Positions 44,584 to 53,651 of a DNA stretch of 64,000 nucleotides are shown here, piece by piece. Origin of the DNA: Streptomyces formicae (GTDB lineage Bacteria; Actinomycetota; Actinomycetes; Streptomycetales; Streptomycetaceae); NCBI RefSeq assembly GCF_002556545.1, contig NZ_CP022685.1:7418001-7482000 (forward strand). The letters are read 5' to 3'. A program made the translations under genes and the position numbers. Under the pieces are notes generated by a model. The model saw nothing but the letters and a program-made list of their open reading frames with translations, was not told where the DNA came from and did not search any database. Each line of letters begins with the position of its first letter. Positions within the stretch are counted from its first letter, which is position 1.

Positions 44584-45447
44584 TCAGGCGGCGGCTGTCG
44601 CGCTGAGCCGCGTGATGCGCTCGGCGTCGCAGGTGCGCGGGCAGGTGACGCAGGTGTCCTCGGGGCGCAGCGTGTAGAACATGCAGCAGCTCGCCCGGTC
44701 CCTGGTCGGCAGCGCCTCGCCGTTCGGCCCGGAGAGCTCGCGGAAACCGGCCGTGCCCACGTACGGCTTGGTCGCGCCGGGCAGCAGCCGCTCGAGCTCG
44801 GTCATGGCGCGCCGCTCCTCGCCGAGCAGGTGCGCGATGTACCAGAGGCCCTCGACGATCTCGTCGGTCGCCACGCTCCACAGGGCGCGCGAGCGGCGTC
44901 GCATCCGGGGCCCGAAGCCGTCGAGGAGCGGGCCGAGGTGCTCGGCGACCGCCGCCCGCACCTCCGCGCGCAGCGCCTCCTCGTCCGGTACGACACGGGC
45001 GCCGGGCAGCGCGGATGCCGGGTCGTCCGGGAGGCAGGCGAAACTTTCGGGGCGTACGGCCATCCGGCCCAGGGTGCGCTGGAAGGAGACGTTCGCCACG
45101 GGGTAGCGGGGGACGCGGCGGTGCAGGAACCACGGGACGGTGATCAGGAGGGTGGCCGGCCAGGCGTACCGGTGCAGGCCGAAGCTGGCGATCACGTCGG
45201 GGCGGGCCTGGGTGCCGTAGTCCTTCAGGACCTGGGCGTTGTCCCAGGCGAGGAACGCGTCGAGGTCGGCCCCGCCCTCCGCGAGCCGGGCGGCGGTGAC
45301 CCAGCCGCCGCCCTGGGGGGCCTCTTCCTCGTGGCCGAGTTCGGTGACGCGCAGTCCGGAGAACACCTCTGCGAGGCGGGCGTAGGAGTCCGCGACGGGG
45401 CTGTGGGCGCCGCCGCGGGCGGGCGCGGCCAAGGTGGGGACGGACAT
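44584..45447 (-). CDS. FhuF-like siderophore-iron reductase / 2Fe-2S protein
   Basis: A 287-residue cytoplasmic protein. The C-terminus carries Cys254, Cys255, Cys266 and Cys269 (SCCMFYTLRPEDTCVTC), the CC-x10-CxxC cluster motif that defines FhuF [2Fe-2S] ferric-siderophore reductases. The body has DNAQVLKDYGTQARPDV and SFGLHRYAWPATLLITVPWF. It would release iron from imported siderophores. An iron box lies 28 bp upstream of ATG 45447, so expression is probably repressed by DmdR/IdeR when iron is plentiful. Confidence 0.85.
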   Translation of the reverse strand: MSVPTLAAPARGGAHSPVADSYARLAEVFSGLRVTELGHEEEAPQGGGWVTAARLAEGGADLDAFLAWDNAQVLKDYGTQARPDVIASFGLHRYAWPATLLITVPWFLHRRVPRYPVANVSFQRTLGRMAVRPESFACLPDDPASALPGARVVPDEEALRAEVRAAVAEHLGPLLDGFGPRMRRRSRALWSVATDEIVEGLWYIAHLLGEERRAMTELERLLPGATKPYVGTAGFRELSGPNGEALPTRDRASCCMFYTLRPEDTCVTCPRTCDAERITRLSATAAA

Positions 45448-45474
45448 GCGGGGACCACCGAATCGCGATCGATT

Positions 45475-45493
45475 GCAGGTAAGCCTTACCTTA
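45475..45493. promoter_or_regulatory. Iron box (DmdR1/IdeR-type operator)
   Basis: On the minus strand TAAGGTAAGGCTTACCTGC matches 17 of 19 positions of the actinobacterial iron-box consensus TWAGGTWAGSCTWACCTWA. It sits just upstream of the FhuF-like gene. The match was counted by eye against the published consensus. Confidence 0.85.
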
Positions 45494-45605
45494 CCCGAAG
45501 TGATCGAGGTTTCAACTGCGGTGCTGTCCGCCTATGGTGCCTCTCGTGCCTCTCGTACCTTTCGGGGCGGGGGAGCGGCGGTGAGGCGGCCCTGAGGAGG
45601 ACCGA

Positions 45606-46367
45606 GTGGAGCAGGCCAGGGCGCGCGGGACGGGCGTTCCCGCCGAGATGCCCCGTGTCCGGGTGCCGGAGCAGGCGGACGGGGTCAGGGCGGGGGCCAG
45701 GGGCGAGCACACGCACGGGGAACCGGCCGTGCCGCGTACGCCGCTGCGGCGCACCTCGGTACGGGGGCAGATCCTCGACGCCCTGCGGGCCGCCCTCGTC
45801 GGCGGCGAGCTCACTCCCGGCGAGGTCTACTCGGCGCCGGTGCTCGGCGAGCGCTTCGGCGTCTCCGCGACGCCCGTCCGCGAGGCGATGCAGCAGCTCG
45901 CCACCGAGGGGGCCGTGGAGGTCGTGCCCAACAGGGGCTTCCGGGTCACCGAGCGCAGCGCGCACGAACTCCGTGAGCTGGCGGAGGTCCGGGCGCTGAT
46001 CGAGGTGCCGGTCATGCTGCGCCTGGCGCGTACGGTGCCCGCCGCGCGCTGGGCCGAGCTCAGGCCGTTCGCGGAGGCGACCGCGCTCGCGGCGGCGGGC
46101 GGCGATCTCGCGCGCTACGCCGAGGCGGATCGTGCCTTCCACGGCGCGGTGCTCTCCCTGTCGGGCAACCGGCAGTTGGTGCAGGTCGCCGACGATCTGC
46201 ATCGGCGCTCGCAGTGGCCGCTGGTCAGTGGCCCCGTGTCGGGGCGCAGGGCGGACCTCGTCGCTGACGCGGCGGAGCACATGGCTCTGCTGGAAGCGTT
46301 GATCGCCCAGGACCTGGGGGTGGTCTCCTCGTTGGTGGGGGAGCACTTCGCTGGGGCAGGGGGGTAG
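45606..46367 (+). CDS. GntR-family regulator, FadR/FCD type
   Basis: A 253-residue regulator. After a 45-residue basic extension comes the winged helix: TSVRGQILDALRAALVGGEL, LGERFGVSATPVREAMQQL and GAVEVVPNRGFRVTE. The C-terminal helical FCD ligand domain follows, with ELAEVRALIEVPVMLRLAR, YAEADRAFHGAVLSLSGN and MALLEALIAQDLGVVSSLV. The GTG start at 45606 has AGGAGG five bases upstream. It has no obvious partner operon: the divergent neighbour is the iron-controlled FhuF-like gene. The ligand is unknown. Confidence 0.9.
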   Translation: MEQARARGTGVPAEMPRVRVPEQADGVRAGARGEHTHGEPAVPRTPLRRTSVRGQILDALRAALVGGELTPGEVYSAPVLGERFGVSATPVREAMQQLATEGAVEVVPNRGFRVTERSAHELRELAEVRALIEVPVMLRLARTVPAARWAELRPFAEATALAAAGGDLARYAEADRAFHGAVLSLSGNRQLVQVADDLHRRSQWPLVSGPVSGRRADLVADAAEHMALLEALIAQDLGVVSSLVGEHFAGAGG

Positions 46368-46388
46368 GTCCCTGGTCCGCGGGCCGGT

Positions 46389-46618
46389 TGTGGCTCACCT
46401 GTCCCGCCGCTTCGCGGCGGATCACTCCCACCCGCCCACCCGTTTACTCGGCGACGTAGGGCGGGTGAGCGGGGTTGATCGGGGGCGGGGTGGGGTGCGT
46501 CGCCGTGTGTCTGCGGTCCGGTGGTGGCTGGCCCTGTCCCACCGCTTCGCGGCGGATCACTCCCACCCGCCCACCCGTTCACTCGGCGACGCAGGGCGGG
46601 CGAGCGGGGTTGGTCGGC
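46389..46618. repeat. Two imperfect direct repeats of about 95 bp with internal hairpins
   Basis: Copy 1 (about 46389-46484) and copy 2 (about 46523-46618) share long blocks such as GCTTCGCGGCGGATCACTCC and GCCCACCCGTT. Each holds a hairpin CCGCCGC-TTC-GCGGCGG, with one mismatch in copy 2. They fill the 318-bp gap between convergent genes. No coding sense is seen. They may be a dispersed intergenic element or paired terminators. Confidence 0.75.
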
Positions 46619-46685
46619 ACCGGGGGGGCTTGGTGGGCTGTGGTGTGACCCTCCGCGCGGCCCGGCAGGCCCGCCCCGTCCCGCC

Positions 46686-47471
46686 CTACACCGCGGGCGC
46701 CGGTGGCGCCGGCGGCGTCAGATGTTGGGCCAGCCACGCGGGGACGCCGCCCAGGAGGCGGAAGAGGCGGGTGGCCTCGGCTCGGAGGCGGGTTGCTTCC
46801 GGTTCCGGCTCGGCGTCGGCCAGTGCGGCCAGCGCGGGGGCGGTGCCGACCAGGTAGCCCAGTTCCTCGCGGATGCGGAGGGACTCCGTGAAGCCGTGTC
46901 GCGCCTCGGCCAACTCCCCGTCGCGCAGGGCGAGTCCGGCGAGATGGCGCCAGGTGAAGGAGAGCAGGAGCGGGTCGGAGTGCGCCGTGGCGCCCGCGTG
47001 TGCCCTGCGGTAGGCCGCCTTCGCGGCCTGCGGCGAGTCCGCGATGTGCTCCGCGATCAGACCGCGCCGGAAGTCGAGCAACGGCCGCCCGGGGGCGTTG
47101 GGGGCGAGCAGCGCGGCCGCCCTGCCGAGCGCCGTACGGGCCTCGTCGGCCCGGTCGCGTACGCCCAACACCGTTGCCGCGTACGCCAGTTGCCCTCGCT
47201 CGCAGGCCGCGGCACCCCGGTCGTCGTCATCGTCGGCGAGCGCCTCCGCGGTCCGCAGGCCGTCCTCGGCCTCGCCCCAGCCTTCGCCGGTGAACAGGCA
47301 GCGCTCGACGAGCAGCGCCGTGCGCTGGAGTGCCGGCGCGGCCCCCGCCCGCGAGGCGAGCAGCGCCGCAGCGTCGGTCCAGCAGCCGCGCGAGCGCAGC
47401 CGCCATACCGCGGTCTGGAGTGGATCGTCCCCTGCAGTCGTTCCGGTACCAGACATGGCGGTATGCGCCAC
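46686..47471 (-). CDS. TPR-like helical repeat protein, unknown
   Basis: A 261-residue soluble protein built of helical pairs typical of TPR repeats: AEDGLRTAEALADDDDDRGA, DEARTALGRAAALLAPNAPG, SPQAAKAAYRRAHAGA and LAEARHGFTESLRIREELGY. There is no catalytic motif. GTG 47471 has GGGGAGGG just upstream; ATG 47456 is the alternative. It resembles the TPR ends of large Streptomyces regulators, but no regulatory domain is attached. Function is unknown. Confidence 0.65.
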   Translation of the reverse strand: MAHTAMSGTGTTAGDDPLQTAVWRLRSRGCWTDAAALLASRAGAAPALQRTALLVERCLFTGEGWGEAEDGLRTAEALADDDDDRGAAACERGQLAYAATVLGVRDRADEARTALGRAAALLAPNAPGRPLLDFRRGLIAEHIADSPQAAKAAYRRAHAGATAHSDPLLLSFTWRHLAGLALRDGELAEARHGFTESLRIREELGYLVGTAPALAALADAEPEPEATRLRAEATRLFRLLGGVPAWLAQHLTPPAPPAPAV

Positions 47472-47679
47472 GTTGCCCTCCCCGAGCACACCATTGAGCT
47501 GTTGAGTCGTGGGCGAATCTCAGCATGGAAGGCGGGCTCGGGCCAAGGGGCTGGGTGAAAGAATTCACAAAGGGCGGGCAAGGAAACGGGTTTGGGCGCC
47601 GATCATGAAGGCCGGGGGCGGCGCCCCGCGCGCGGGCCCGCTCCCGGCCTCCGTACGGCCCATCGGCCGCCCCACCTGC

Positions 47680-49395
47680 TCAACTCATGCGCAGCGCGAG
47701 GAAGAAGTCCAGCTTGTCCTCGAGCCGCGAGAGGTCACGACTCGTCAACTGCTCGATACGGCCCACCCGGTAGCGCAGCGTGTTGACGTGCAGGTGCAGC
47801 CGGGCCGCGCAGCGCGTCCAGGAGCCGTCGCAGTCCAGGAACGCCTCCAGGGTGGGGATCAGCTCCGCGCGGTGGCGCTGGTCGTACTCGCGCAGCGGGT
47901 CGAGGAGCCGCGCGGTGAAGGCCCGGCGGACGTCGTCGGGCACGAAGGGCAGCAGCAGGACGTGCGAGGCCAGCTCCTGGTGCCCGGCCGCGCAGACCCG
48001 CCCCGGGCGTGCCGCGGCGACCCGGCGGGCGTGCCGCGCCTCCTCCAGGGCGCCGCGCAGGCCCTCCGCCGAGTGCACGGACGCGCTGACGCCCAGCGTG
48101 AGGCGGCCGTCGTCGGCGAGACCAGGAGTGAGCGGATCGCGCACCGCCGCGAGGAGGGAGTCCGCGAGCAGGCCCGTCTCCGAGCCGTCGTGCTCGCTGG
48201 AGACCGCGGGCAGCGGTACGAGGGCGATCGCCTCGTCGCCGGTGTGCGCGACCGCGATCCGGTCGGACGGCTCGGGGCCCGCGGCGATGGGGCCGCCCCT
48301 GTTCGAGTCGGTTCGTGAACGCGGGGAAGGGTCGACGAGGATCTCCTCCAGGAGCGACTGGGCGACGGGACCGCCGTCGATCTCCCCGCCCTCCCACTCC
48401 ACGCGGGCCACGACGACCTGCCAGTGCGGGGCCGCGCCGAGACCCGGCAGGAGCACCGGGGCGGCGACGCGCAGCCGGGCGGCGATCTCGGCGGGCGCGG
48501 CGCCCGTCTGCACCAGTTCCAGGACCTCCTGGGCGAGCCTGCGCCGCACCGTGCGGGCCGCGTCGCGGCGGTCCCGCTCGACCGCGATCAGCTGGGTCAC
48601 GCCCTGCAACAGGTCGAGGCGCTCCTCGGGCCAGTCGCCCGCGTCCGCCTCGACGGCGAGCAGCCAGTCCGAGAGGAGCGTCTCGCGCACGTCGCGTGAG
48701 GCACCGGCCGCTCCCCGGCCACTGGTCCGAATGGGGAACAGCGAGTACGTCACCCCGGCCACCGCCACCCGGTGCGGCCCGCGCCGCCCGGTGCGGGTGG
48801 CGGCCAGGTGCTCCCCGGCCAGGCGCGCGCAGACGTCCGCGGGCAGCGCCGCGCCGCCCGCGGTGGACCCCGCGATGGCCCGCCCCGCGGGCGAGAGCAC
48901 CCAGGCCCGCAGGTCCAGGTCGGTGCCGAGCAGGTCGAGGACGACGTCGGGGCCGCCGCCCGCCGGGCCCGAGGTCATCAGGCGGCGGTGCCGGTCGACC
49001 ACGGCGGCCAGGTCGCCCGCGCGCTCGCCGGAGACCTGACGTACGACGTGCTCGGTGATGGTCGCGAAGGCGACCCGTTCGTTGACCGCGAAGAGCGGCA
49101 GGCGGTGCCTGGCGCAGGACTCGACGATGTCGTCGGGAATGGCCCCGAGCTCGGCCTCGCCCGCGGCCAGGGCCGCCACCCCGGCGCTCGCGAGGAGACG
49201 GACGAAGGGTTCGGTGTCCGAGGCGTCGCGGCGCCAGGCCAGGCCGGTGAGCACCAGCTCGCCGCCCGCCAGATAGCGGCTGGGGTCCCGCAGGTCCGTG
49301 GTCATCACACCGCGCACGGTGCGGTCCAGCTCGTCCTCGCCGCCGAGCAGCCGCAGGCCCAGCGCGTCGGTGTCAAGGAGTGCGCGCAGCCGCAT
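47680..49395 (-). CDS. pucR: PucR-family purine catabolism regulator
   Basis: A 571-residue regulator. The N-terminal PucR sensor domain is LRALLDTDALGLRLLGGEDE, TTDLRDPSRYLAGGELVLTG and LPLFAVNERVAFATITEHVV. The C-terminal helix-turn-helix is LIPTLEAFLDCDGSWTRCAA, then RLHLHVNTLRYRVGRIEQLT. PucR proteins respond to purine breakdown intermediates. Its position, divergent from three xanthine dehydrogenase genes, a purine permease and xdhC, makes these its likely targets. It starts at ATG 49395 and is monocistronic. Confidence 0.9.
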   Translation of the reverse strand: MRLRALLDTDALGLRLLGGEDELDRTVRGVMTTDLRDPSRYLAGGELVLTGLAWRRDASDTEPFVRLLASAGVAALAAGEAELGAIPDDIVESCARHRLPLFAVNERVAFATITEHVVRQVSGERAGDLAAVVDRHRRLMTSGPAGGGPDVVLDLLGTDLDLRAWVLSPAGRAIAGSTAGGAALPADVCARLAGEHLAATRTGRRGPHRVAVAGVTYSLFPIRTSGRGAAGASRDVRETLLSDWLLAVEADAGDWPEERLDLLQGVTQLIAVERDRRDAARTVRRRLAQEVLELVQTGAAPAEIAARLRVAAPVLLPGLGAAPHWQVVVARVEWEGGEIDGGPVAQSLLEEILVDPSPRSRTDSNRGGPIAAGPEPSDRIAVAHTGDEAIALVPLPAVSSEHDGSETGLLADSLLAAVRDPLTPGLADDGRLTLGVSASVHSAEGLRGALEEARHARRVAAARPGRVCAAGHQELASHVLLLPFVPDDVRRAFTARLLDPLREYDQRHRAELIPTLEAFLDCDGSWTRCAARLHLHVNTLRYRVGRIEQLTSRDLSRLEDKLDFFLALRMS

Positions 49396-49743
49396 GGGGT
49401 CGTCGCCGCCGATCTGTCTCGAATGGTGTGTACAAACATGTGCGCTCTGTAGCGCGGGGGCCCTGTGCCGCGGCGCGGCTCCGGTTTCCGGGGGGAATCC
49501 GCGAGGTTACTGGGACCCGTTCTTCATACGAATCTACAAGACGCGCGGCTTGGCCAGCCAACTCCTTCATGGTTTCGGTGACTGACCCCATCGGACGAGC
49601 GAGCGGTGTACTTGCCCCACTCCGCGTTAACAGCACATGAACCAGCAGTCGAGGGACCAACGGCCCGAGTGGCCGGAACGGAATCCCCTGATCCCGTTGG
49701 ATCCCCCGAAGCGAACGACCCTCGATACGAAGAAGAGAGCCTC
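49396..49743. other. Divergent promoter region of pucR and the xanthine dehydrogenase operon
   Basis: 348 bp without a convincing gene. The part near pucR contains GTGTACAAACATGTG and a small stem GCGCT/AGCGC, and the right part is less GC-rich than its surroundings. Promoters for both directions and the PucR binding site should be here, but I see no sequence I can assign with confidence. Confidence 0.5.
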
Positions 49744-50634
49744 ATGGACTTCCTTCGCCCCGCCAGCTGGGAGGAGGCGCTCGCCGCCAAGGCCGAGCAC
49801 CCCACGGCTGTGCCGATTGCGGGTGGCACCGACGTCATGGTCGAGATCAACTTCGACCACCGTCGTCCCGAGTACCTGCTCGACCTCAACCGCGTCGTCG
49901 AGCTGCGCGAGTGGCAGGTGGGCGAGGAAACGGTCCAGCTGGGCGCCTCCGTCCCGTACACCCAGATCATGGAGGAGCTGCGTACGGAGCTCCCCGGTCT
50001 CGCGCTCGCCTCGCACACGGTCGCGTCGCCGCAGATCCGCAACCGAGGCGGCGTCGGCGGCAACCTCGGCACGGCGTCCCCGGCCGGTGACGCCCACCCG
50101 GCGCTGCTCGCCGCCGACTGCGAGGTCGAGGTGGAGTCCGTGCGGGGATCCCGCCTCATCCCGATCGACGACTTCTACACCGGCGTGAAGCGCAACGCCC
50201 TCGCCGCGGACGAGCTGATCAAGTCCGTGCACATCAAGAAGGCGGACGGACCGCAGCAGTACTCGAAGGTCGGCACCCGCAACGCGATGGTGATCGCGGT
50301 CTGCGCCTTCGGCATCGCGCTGCACCCCGAGACCCGGACCGTGCGGACCGGCATCGGCTCCGCGGCCCCTACCCCCATCCGGGCGAAGGCGGCCGAGGAA
50401 TTCCTGAACGCGGCGCTCGAAGAGGGCGGCTTCTGGGAGAGCAAGAAGATCATTACCCCCTCGATCGCCAAGCAGTTCGCGGCACTCGCCTCCGGTGCCG
50501 CCAACCCGATCGACGACGTGCGCGGCACGGCGAGCTACCGCCGCCACGCCGTCGGGATCATGGCCCGCCGCACGCTCGGCTGGACCTGGGAGTCGTACCG
50601 CGGCAAGGGCCGCAGCACTGAGGGAGTCGCATAA
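49744..50634 (+). CDS. Xanthine dehydrogenase, FAD-binding subunit
   Basis: A 296-residue member of the molybdopterin dehydrogenase FAD-binding family. It has MDFLRPASWEEALAAKAEHP, the FAD pyrophosphate loop VPIAGGTDVMVEINF, IRNRGGVGGNLGTASPAGD and LIPIDDFYTGVKRNAL, then a CO_deh_flav_C-type tail. It passes electrons from the iron-sulfur subunit to the acceptor. The stop overlaps the next ATG (TAATG), giving translational coupling of the subunits. It is the first gene of the operon. Confidence 0.93.
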   Translation: MDFLRPASWEEALAAKAEHPTAVPIAGGTDVMVEINFDHRRPEYLLDLNRVVELREWQVGEETVQLGASVPYTQIMEELRTELPGLALASHTVASPQIRNRGGVGGNLGTASPAGDAHPALLAADCEVEVESVRGSRLIPIDDFYTGVKRNALAADELIKSVHIKKADGPQQYSKVGTRNAMVIAVCAFGIALHPETRTVRTGIGSAAPTPIRAKAAEEFLNAALEEGGFWESKKIITPSIAKQFAALASGAANPIDDVRGTASYRRHAVGIMARRTLGWTWESYRGKGRSTEGVA

Positions 50635-51218
50635 TGCGCGTGAACTTCACGGTCAACGGCCGTCAGCAGGAAGCGGACGACGTGTGGGAGGGCGAGTCCC
50701 TTCTGTACGTGCTGCGTGAGCGCATGGGCCTGCCGGGCTCCAAGAACGCCTGCGAGCAGGGCGAGTGCGGCTCCTGCACCGTCCGGCTCGACGGGGTGCC
50801 GGTGTGTTCGTGTCTGGTGGCCGCCGGACAGGTCGAGGGTCGCGACGTCGTGACCGTCGAGGGCCTGGCCGACTACGCCAAGCAGCGTGCGGAGCACGGT
50901 GGTTGCGCGTCCGGCGCCTGCGGCACCTCGCTCCAGGACGCTCAGCAGTGGGCGGCCAAGGGAACGGACTCGCAGACGGGCGAGGGCGGCGAGCTCTCCC
51001 CGATCCAGCAGGCGTTCATCGACGCGGGCGCCGTCCAGTGCGGCTTCTGCACCCCCGGCCTGCTCGTCGCGGCCGACGAGATGCTGGAGCGCACCCCGCA
51101 GCCGTCCGACGCGGACATCCGCGAGGCGCTCTCCGGCAACCTCTGCCGCTGCACCGGTTACGAGAAGATCCTGGACGCGGTCCGCCTCGCGGCCGCGCGC
51201 CAGTCCGAGGGGGTCTGA
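50634..51218 (+). CDS. Xanthine dehydrogenase, 2Fe-2S subunit
   Basis: A 194-residue iron-sulfur subunit. A plant-type cluster is bound by Cys40, Cys45, Cys48 and Cys60 (NACEQGECGSC), and the second cluster by Cys136, Cys139, Cys171 and Cys173 (CGFCTPG, NLCRCTGY). Between the two, residues about 80-120 form an insertion with two further cysteines, 91 and 96 (GGCASGACG), which is unusual against the standard 150-170-residue family. ATG overlaps the FAD-subunit stop. Confidence 0.93.
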   Translation: MRVNFTVNGRQQEADDVWEGESLLYVLRERMGLPGSKNACEQGECGSCTVRLDGVPVCSCLVAAGQVEGRDVVTVEGLADYAKQRAEHGGCASGACGTSLQDAQQWAAKGTDSQTGEGGELSPIQQAFIDAGAVQCGFCTPGLLVAADEMLERTPQPSDADIREALSGNLCRCTGYEKILDAVRLAAARQSEGV

Positions 51219-51222
51219 CGCC

Positions 51223-53604
51223 ATGGGAACCACGGGTACACCCACCAAGATCACGCAGGGTTCCACGACCAAGGGCGGCATCGGCGAGTCGACGCTGCGC
51301 CCCGACGGCACCCTGAAGGTCACCGGCGAGTTCGCGTACTCCTCGGACATGTGGCACGAGGACATGCTGTGGGGCCAGACGCTGCGCTCCACCGTCGCGC
51401 ACGCCGAGATCGTCTCCATCGACACCTCCGAGGCCCTGGCCATGGACGGCGTCTACGCGATCCTGACCTACGACGACCTCCCCGCCGCGATGAAGAACTA
51501 CGGCCTGGAGATCCAGGACACCCCGGTCCTCGCGCACAAGAAGGTCCGCCACCACGGCGAGCCGGTGGCCATCGTGGCCGCCGACCACCCGGAGACCGCG
51601 CGCCGCGCCGCCGCCAAGATCCACATCGAGTACAAGGAGCTGCCCCTCATCACCGATGAGGCATCGGCGACCGCTCCCGACGCCGTACTCGTGCACGAGG
51701 GCCGCGACGACCACCACATCGGCCACGTCCCGCACCCGAACATCGTGCACCGCCAGCCCATCGTCCGCGGCAACGCCGAAGAGGCCGCCAAGAAGGCCGA
51801 CTTCGTCGTCAAGGGCGAGTACACCTTCGGCATGCAGGACCAGGCCTTCCTCGGCCCGGAGTCCGGCCTCGCGGTGCCCTCCGAGGACGGCGGCGTCGAG
51901 CTGTACGTCGCCACCCAGTGGCTGCACTCGGACCTCGGCCAGATCGCCCCCGTCCTCGGCCTGCCCGAGGAGAAGGTGCGCATGACGCTCTCCGGCGTCG
52001 GCGGCGCGTTCGGCGGCCGCGAGGACATCTCGATGCAGATCCACGCCTGCCTCCTGGCGCTGCGCACCGGCAAGCCGGTCAAGATCGTCTACAACCGGTT
52101 CGAGTCCTTCTTCGGCCACGTCCACCGCCACCCGGCGAAGCTCTACTACGAGCACGGCGCCACCAAGGACGGCAAGCTCACGCACATGAAGTGCAAGATC
52201 GTCCTGGACGGCGGCGCCTACGCGTCGGCCTCCCCGGCGGTCGTGGGCAACGCCTCGTCCCTCTCGGTCGGCCCCTACGTGATCGACGACGTCGACATCG
52301 AGGCGATCGCCCTCTACACCAACAACCCCCCGTGCGGCGCGATGCGCGGCTTCGGCGCCGTCCAGGCCTGCTTCGCCTACGAGGCGCAGATGGACAAGCT
52401 CGCCGACGAGGTGGGCATGGACCGGGTCGAGTTCCGCCAGCTCAACGCCATGGAGCAGGGCACGCTCCTGCCGACGGGACAGCCGGTCGACTCGCCCGCC
52501 CCGGTCGCCGAGATCCTGCGCCGCGTCAAGGCCCGCCCGCTGCCGCCCGAGCGCCAGTGGGAGTCCAGCGAGGGCGCCGACGTGCGCCAGCTGCCGGGCG
52601 GCCTGTCCAACACCACGCACGGCGAAGGCGTCGTCCGCGGGGTGGGCTACGCGGTCGGCATCAAGAACGTCGGCTTCTCCGAGGGCTTCGACGACTACTC
52701 CACCGCCAAGGTGCGCATGGAGGTCATCAACGGCGAGCCGGTCGCGACCGTGCACACCGCGATGGCCGAGGTCGGCCAGGGCGGCGTCACCGTCCACGCG
52801 CAGATCGCGCGGACCGAGCTGGGCGTCACGCAGGTGACGATCCACCCCGCCGACACCCAGGTGGGCAGCGCGGGTTCGACGTCCGCGTCCCGTCAGACGT
52901 ACGTCACCGGCGGCGCGGTCAAGAACTCCTGCGAGCTCGTGCGCGAGAAGGTCCTGGAGATCGGCCGCCGCAAGTTCGGCTCGTACCACCCCGCCTGGGC
53001 CACCGCCGAGCTGCTCCTCGAAGGCGGCAAGGTCGTCACCGACGGCGGCGAGGTCCTCCGCGACCTGGTCGACGTCCTCGAAGGCGAGACCGTCGAGATC
53101 GAGGCCGAGTGGCGCCACCGCCCCACCGTGGCCTTCGACCTGGTCACCGGGCAGGGCAACGGCCACGTCCAGTACTCCTTCGCCGCGCACCGCGCGGTCG
53201 TGGAGGTCGACACCGAGCTGGGCCTGGTCAAGGTCATCGAACTGGCCTGCGCCCAGGACGTCGGCAAGGCGCTCAACCCGCTGTCCGTGATCGGGCAGAT
53301 CCAGGGCGGCACCACCCAGGGCCTGGGCGTCGCGGTCATGGAGGAGATCATCGTCGACCCGAAGACCGCCAAGGTCAGGAACCCGTCGTTCACGGACTAC
53401 CTGATCCCCACCATCCTCGACACCCCGACCATCCCGGTCGACGTGCTCGAACTCGCCGACGAGCACGCGCCCTACGGGCTCCGTGGCATCGGCGAGGCCC
53501 CGACCCTGTCGTCCACCCCTGCGGTCCTCGCGGCCATCAGGAACGCGACGGGCCTGGAGCTCAACAAGACGCCGGTACGCCCTGAGCACCTCACCGGCAC
53601 GTGA
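51223..53604 (+). CDS. Xanthine dehydrogenase, molybdenum cofactor-binding subunit
   Basis: A 793-residue catalytic subunit that hydroxylates hypoxanthine and xanthine. Features are GEFAYSSDMWHEDMLWG, the cofactor-binding SGVGGAFGGREDISMQIHA, GAMRGFGAVQACFAYEAQMD, AEVGQGGVTVHAQIART and the C-terminal APYGLRGIGEAPTLSSTPAV containing the general-base Glu. It starts 4 nt after the iron-sulfur subunit's stop. The complete three-subunit set plus xdhC downstream supports a working enzyme. Aldehyde or nicotinate-type substrates cannot be fully excluded from sequence alone. Confidence 0.93.
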   Translation: MGTTGTPTKITQGSTTKGGIGESTLRPDGTLKVTGEFAYSSDMWHEDMLWGQTLRSTVAHAEIVSIDTSEALAMDGVYAILTYDDLPAAMKNYGLEIQDTPVLAHKKVRHHGEPVAIVAADHPETARRAAAKIHIEYKELPLITDEASATAPDAVLVHEGRDDHHIGHVPHPNIVHRQPIVRGNAEEAAKKADFVVKGEYTFGMQDQAFLGPESGLAVPSEDGGVELYVATQWLHSDLGQIAPVLGLPEEKVRMTLSGVGGAFGGREDISMQIHACLLALRTGKPVKIVYNRFESFFGHVHRHPAKLYYEHGATKDGKLTHMKCKIVLDGGAYASASPAVVGNASSLSVGPYVIDDVDIEAIALYTNNPPCGAMRGFGAVQACFAYEAQMDKLADEVGMDRVEFRQLNAMEQGTLLPTGQPVDSPAPVAEILRRVKARPLPPERQWESSEGADVRQLPGGLSNTTHGEGVVRGVGYAVGIKNVGFSEGFDDYSTAKVRMEVINGEPVATVHTAMAEVGQGGVTVHAQIARTELGVTQVTIHPADTQVGSAGSTSASRQTYVTGGAVKNSCELVREKVLEIGRRKFGSYHPAWATAELLLEGGKVVTDGGEVLRDLVDVLEGETVEIEAEWRHRPTVAFDLVTGQGNGHVQYSFAAHRAVVEVDTELGLVKVIELACAQDVGKALNPLSVIGQIQGGTTQGLGVAVMEEIIVDPKTAKVRNPSFTDYLIPTILDTPTIPVDVLELADEHAPYGLRGIGEAPTLSSTPAVLAAIRNATGLELNKTPVRPEHLTGT

Positions 53605-53642
53605 TCCCTCGCTGAGGGACCGGTCCTCCGCTCGGGGACCGG
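53605..53642 (+). terminator. Double hairpin after the dehydrogenase operon
   Basis: TCCCTC-GCT-GAGGGA (53605-53619) begins right at the stop codon, and CCGGTCC/GGACCGG (53620-53642) follows. Stacked short stems of this kind are likely to stop or attenuate transcription. Confidence 0.55.
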
Positions 53643-53651
53643 CGCAAGGTT

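Noticed and set aside
49606..49743. In-frame N-terminal extension of the xanthine dehydrogenase FAD subunit
   Set aside because: The family begins at MDFLRPASWEEAL. The extension is low-quality sequence in the promoter region.
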